A stretch of DNA of 64,000 bases from Roseateles toxinivorans. Lineage in GTDB: Bacteria > Pseudomonadota > Gammaproteobacteria > Burkholderiales > Burkholderiaceae_C. Location of the stretch: contig NZ_SNXS01000001.1 in NCBI RefSeq assembly GCF_004362525.1, forward strand, positions 1-64,000, read 5' to 3'. The notes under the pieces were generated by a model. The model made no database searches. It was not told where the DNA came from and saw only the letters and a program-made list of their open reading frames with translations. Both the position numbers and the translations under genes were made by a program. How positions within the stretch are numbered: the stretch's first letter is position 1; the number at the start of each line of letters is the position of its first letter. Below are positions 63,302 through 64,000 of this stretch, piece after piece.

Positions 63302-64000
63302 ATGGACTACGCCCTCTTGATGGCCGCCTTCGCCAAAAATGGCGCGCAGCCTGGTTGGTCGGGCCAGCGCCTGCTGCACGAATGCCTGCGCCAGGCGATA
63401 CGCGAGGGCACCCTGGCGGCCGGCACGCGTCTGCTGGCCAGCCGCGTGCTGGCGCGCGAATTGGGCGTGGCGCGCAACAGCGTGCTCTATGCCTACGGGC
63501 AGCTGGCCACCGAGGGTTTTGTCAGCCCGGACCGGCGCGGCACCAAAGTCAGCTTCAAGCCGGCGCTGGCCTTGCTGCCCGAACCGCCCCTGACCTTGCG
63601 TACAGGCTTGTCAATCCGCGCCCAGAGTCTGGCCAGCCTGCCGGTGGCGCCCGAGCTGTCGGCGGCCTTCGCGCCCGGCGTGCCGGCCCTGGCCGAGTTT
63701 CCGCTCACGCTGTGGCGCCGCCTGCTGGAGCGCAGCTGGCGGGGCTTGAGCGCGGCCCAGCTGAACTATGGCGAAGCGGCCGGCGAGCCCACGCTGCGCA
63801 GCGCCATTGCCGACCATCTGCGCGCCGCACGCGGCGTGGTCTGCGACGCCGGCCAGGTCTTCATCACCGATGGCACGCAGAGCAGCCTGGACCTGTGCGC
63901 CCGCGCCTTTGCCGACACCGGCGACCGGGTCTGGATGGAAAACCCCGGCTATGGCGGCGCGCTGGCCGCCTGGCGCGCCGCACAGCTGAGCGTGGTCGGC
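63302..64000 (+). CDS. MocR-family (GntR-aminotransferase) regulator, 5' part
   Basis: The first 233 codons of a MocR-type regulator run off the window edge. Residues 1-85 form a GntR winged helix-turn-helix ('RLLHECLRQAIREGTLAAGTRLLASRVLARELGVARNSVLYAYGQLATEGFV'). From about residue 120 the class I aminotransferase-like effector domain starts ('LNYGEAAGEPTLRSAIADHLRAARGV', 'DGTQSSLDLCARAFADTGDRVWMENPGYGG'), which binds pyridoxal phosphate in known members such as PdxR and TauR. Its Lys site lies beyond the window. Divergent from the PNPOx-like gene, with a shared inverted-repeat promoter. Confidence 0.92.
   Translation, partial: MDYALLMAAFAKNGAQPGWSGQRLLHECLRQAIREGTLAAGTRLLASRVLARELGVARNSVLYAYGQLATEGFVSPDRRGTKVSFKPALALLPEPPLTLRTGLSIRAQSLASLPVAPELSAAFAPGVPALAEFPLTLWRRLLERSWRGLSAAQLNYGEAAGEPTLRSAIADHLRAARGVVCDAGQVFITDGTQSSLDLCARAFADTGDRVWMENPGYGGALAAWRAAQLSVVG

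Overview
The window is GC-rich, densely coded bacterial chromosome. Gene content and order (tripartite-tricarboxylate 'Bug' receptors, 180-kDa NAD-dependent glutamate dehydrogenase, PEP-CTERM proteins, ribF-ileS-lspA neighbourhood, glucarate/galactarate genes) suggest a betaproteobacterium of the order Burkholderiales, probably near Roseateles/Paucibacter/Rubrivivax. This placement is inferred from gene families, not from a marker-gene comparison. I see no rRNA, tRNA, CRISPR array, prophage or intact insertion sequence.

Layout. 1-8 kb: start of an exported protein (cut by the window edge), a LysR regulator divergent from a Bug receptor + gamma-glutamyltransferase pair, a GNAT protein, a branched-chain-type ABC receptor, a DMT exporter, a REP-like palindrome pair and a non-canonical SDR. 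8-17 kb: a PEP-CTERM protein, then NAD-glutamate dehydrogenase overlapping a Lon-like AAA+ protease by 4 bp, followed by a radical SAM protein. 17-22.6 kb: exported proteins (serine hydrolase, thrombospondin-type-3 calcium protein, PEP-CTERM protein, triple beta-gamma-crystallin protein with a glycine zipper) and two small membrane proteins.

22.6-40 kb is a sugar-acid catabolic island converging on alpha-ketoglutarate semialdehyde (KGSA). One minus-strand operon carries a DHDPS-family lyase, a complete TRAP transporter and an NADP-type aldehyde dehydrogenase. A second minus-strand operon holds kdgD, gudD and a KGSA dehydrogenase, divergent from a Bug receptor and garD. Together the second set gives a full glucarate/galactarate to alpha-ketoglutarate route. 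Downstream of garD, a racemase-yciI gene pair is bracketed by the garD 3' end and a decayed second copy of it, a scar of a past rearrangement.

40-64 kb: a cobalamin-binding radical SAM protein with a CX4CX2C motif, SRPBCC and alpha/beta-hydrolase pair, a CsgG-like protein, a second DMT exporter, quinone oxidoreductase, a PAS histidine kinase, a DUF2189 membrane protein, lspA, two small genes on the opposite strand that separate lspA from ileS, then ileS, ribF, sbcB, a 1700-residue hybrid sensor kinase, an exported methyltransferase-like protein, a PNPOx-family flavoprotein and the start of a MocR regulator with a clear inverted repeat in its promoter.

Nothing here is an obvious new defence or mobile system. 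The most unusual items are the garD scar, the structured repeat block upstream of garD, the crystallin/glycine-zipper fusion, the CX4CX2C radical SAM protein and the exported SAM-methyltransferase-like protein.
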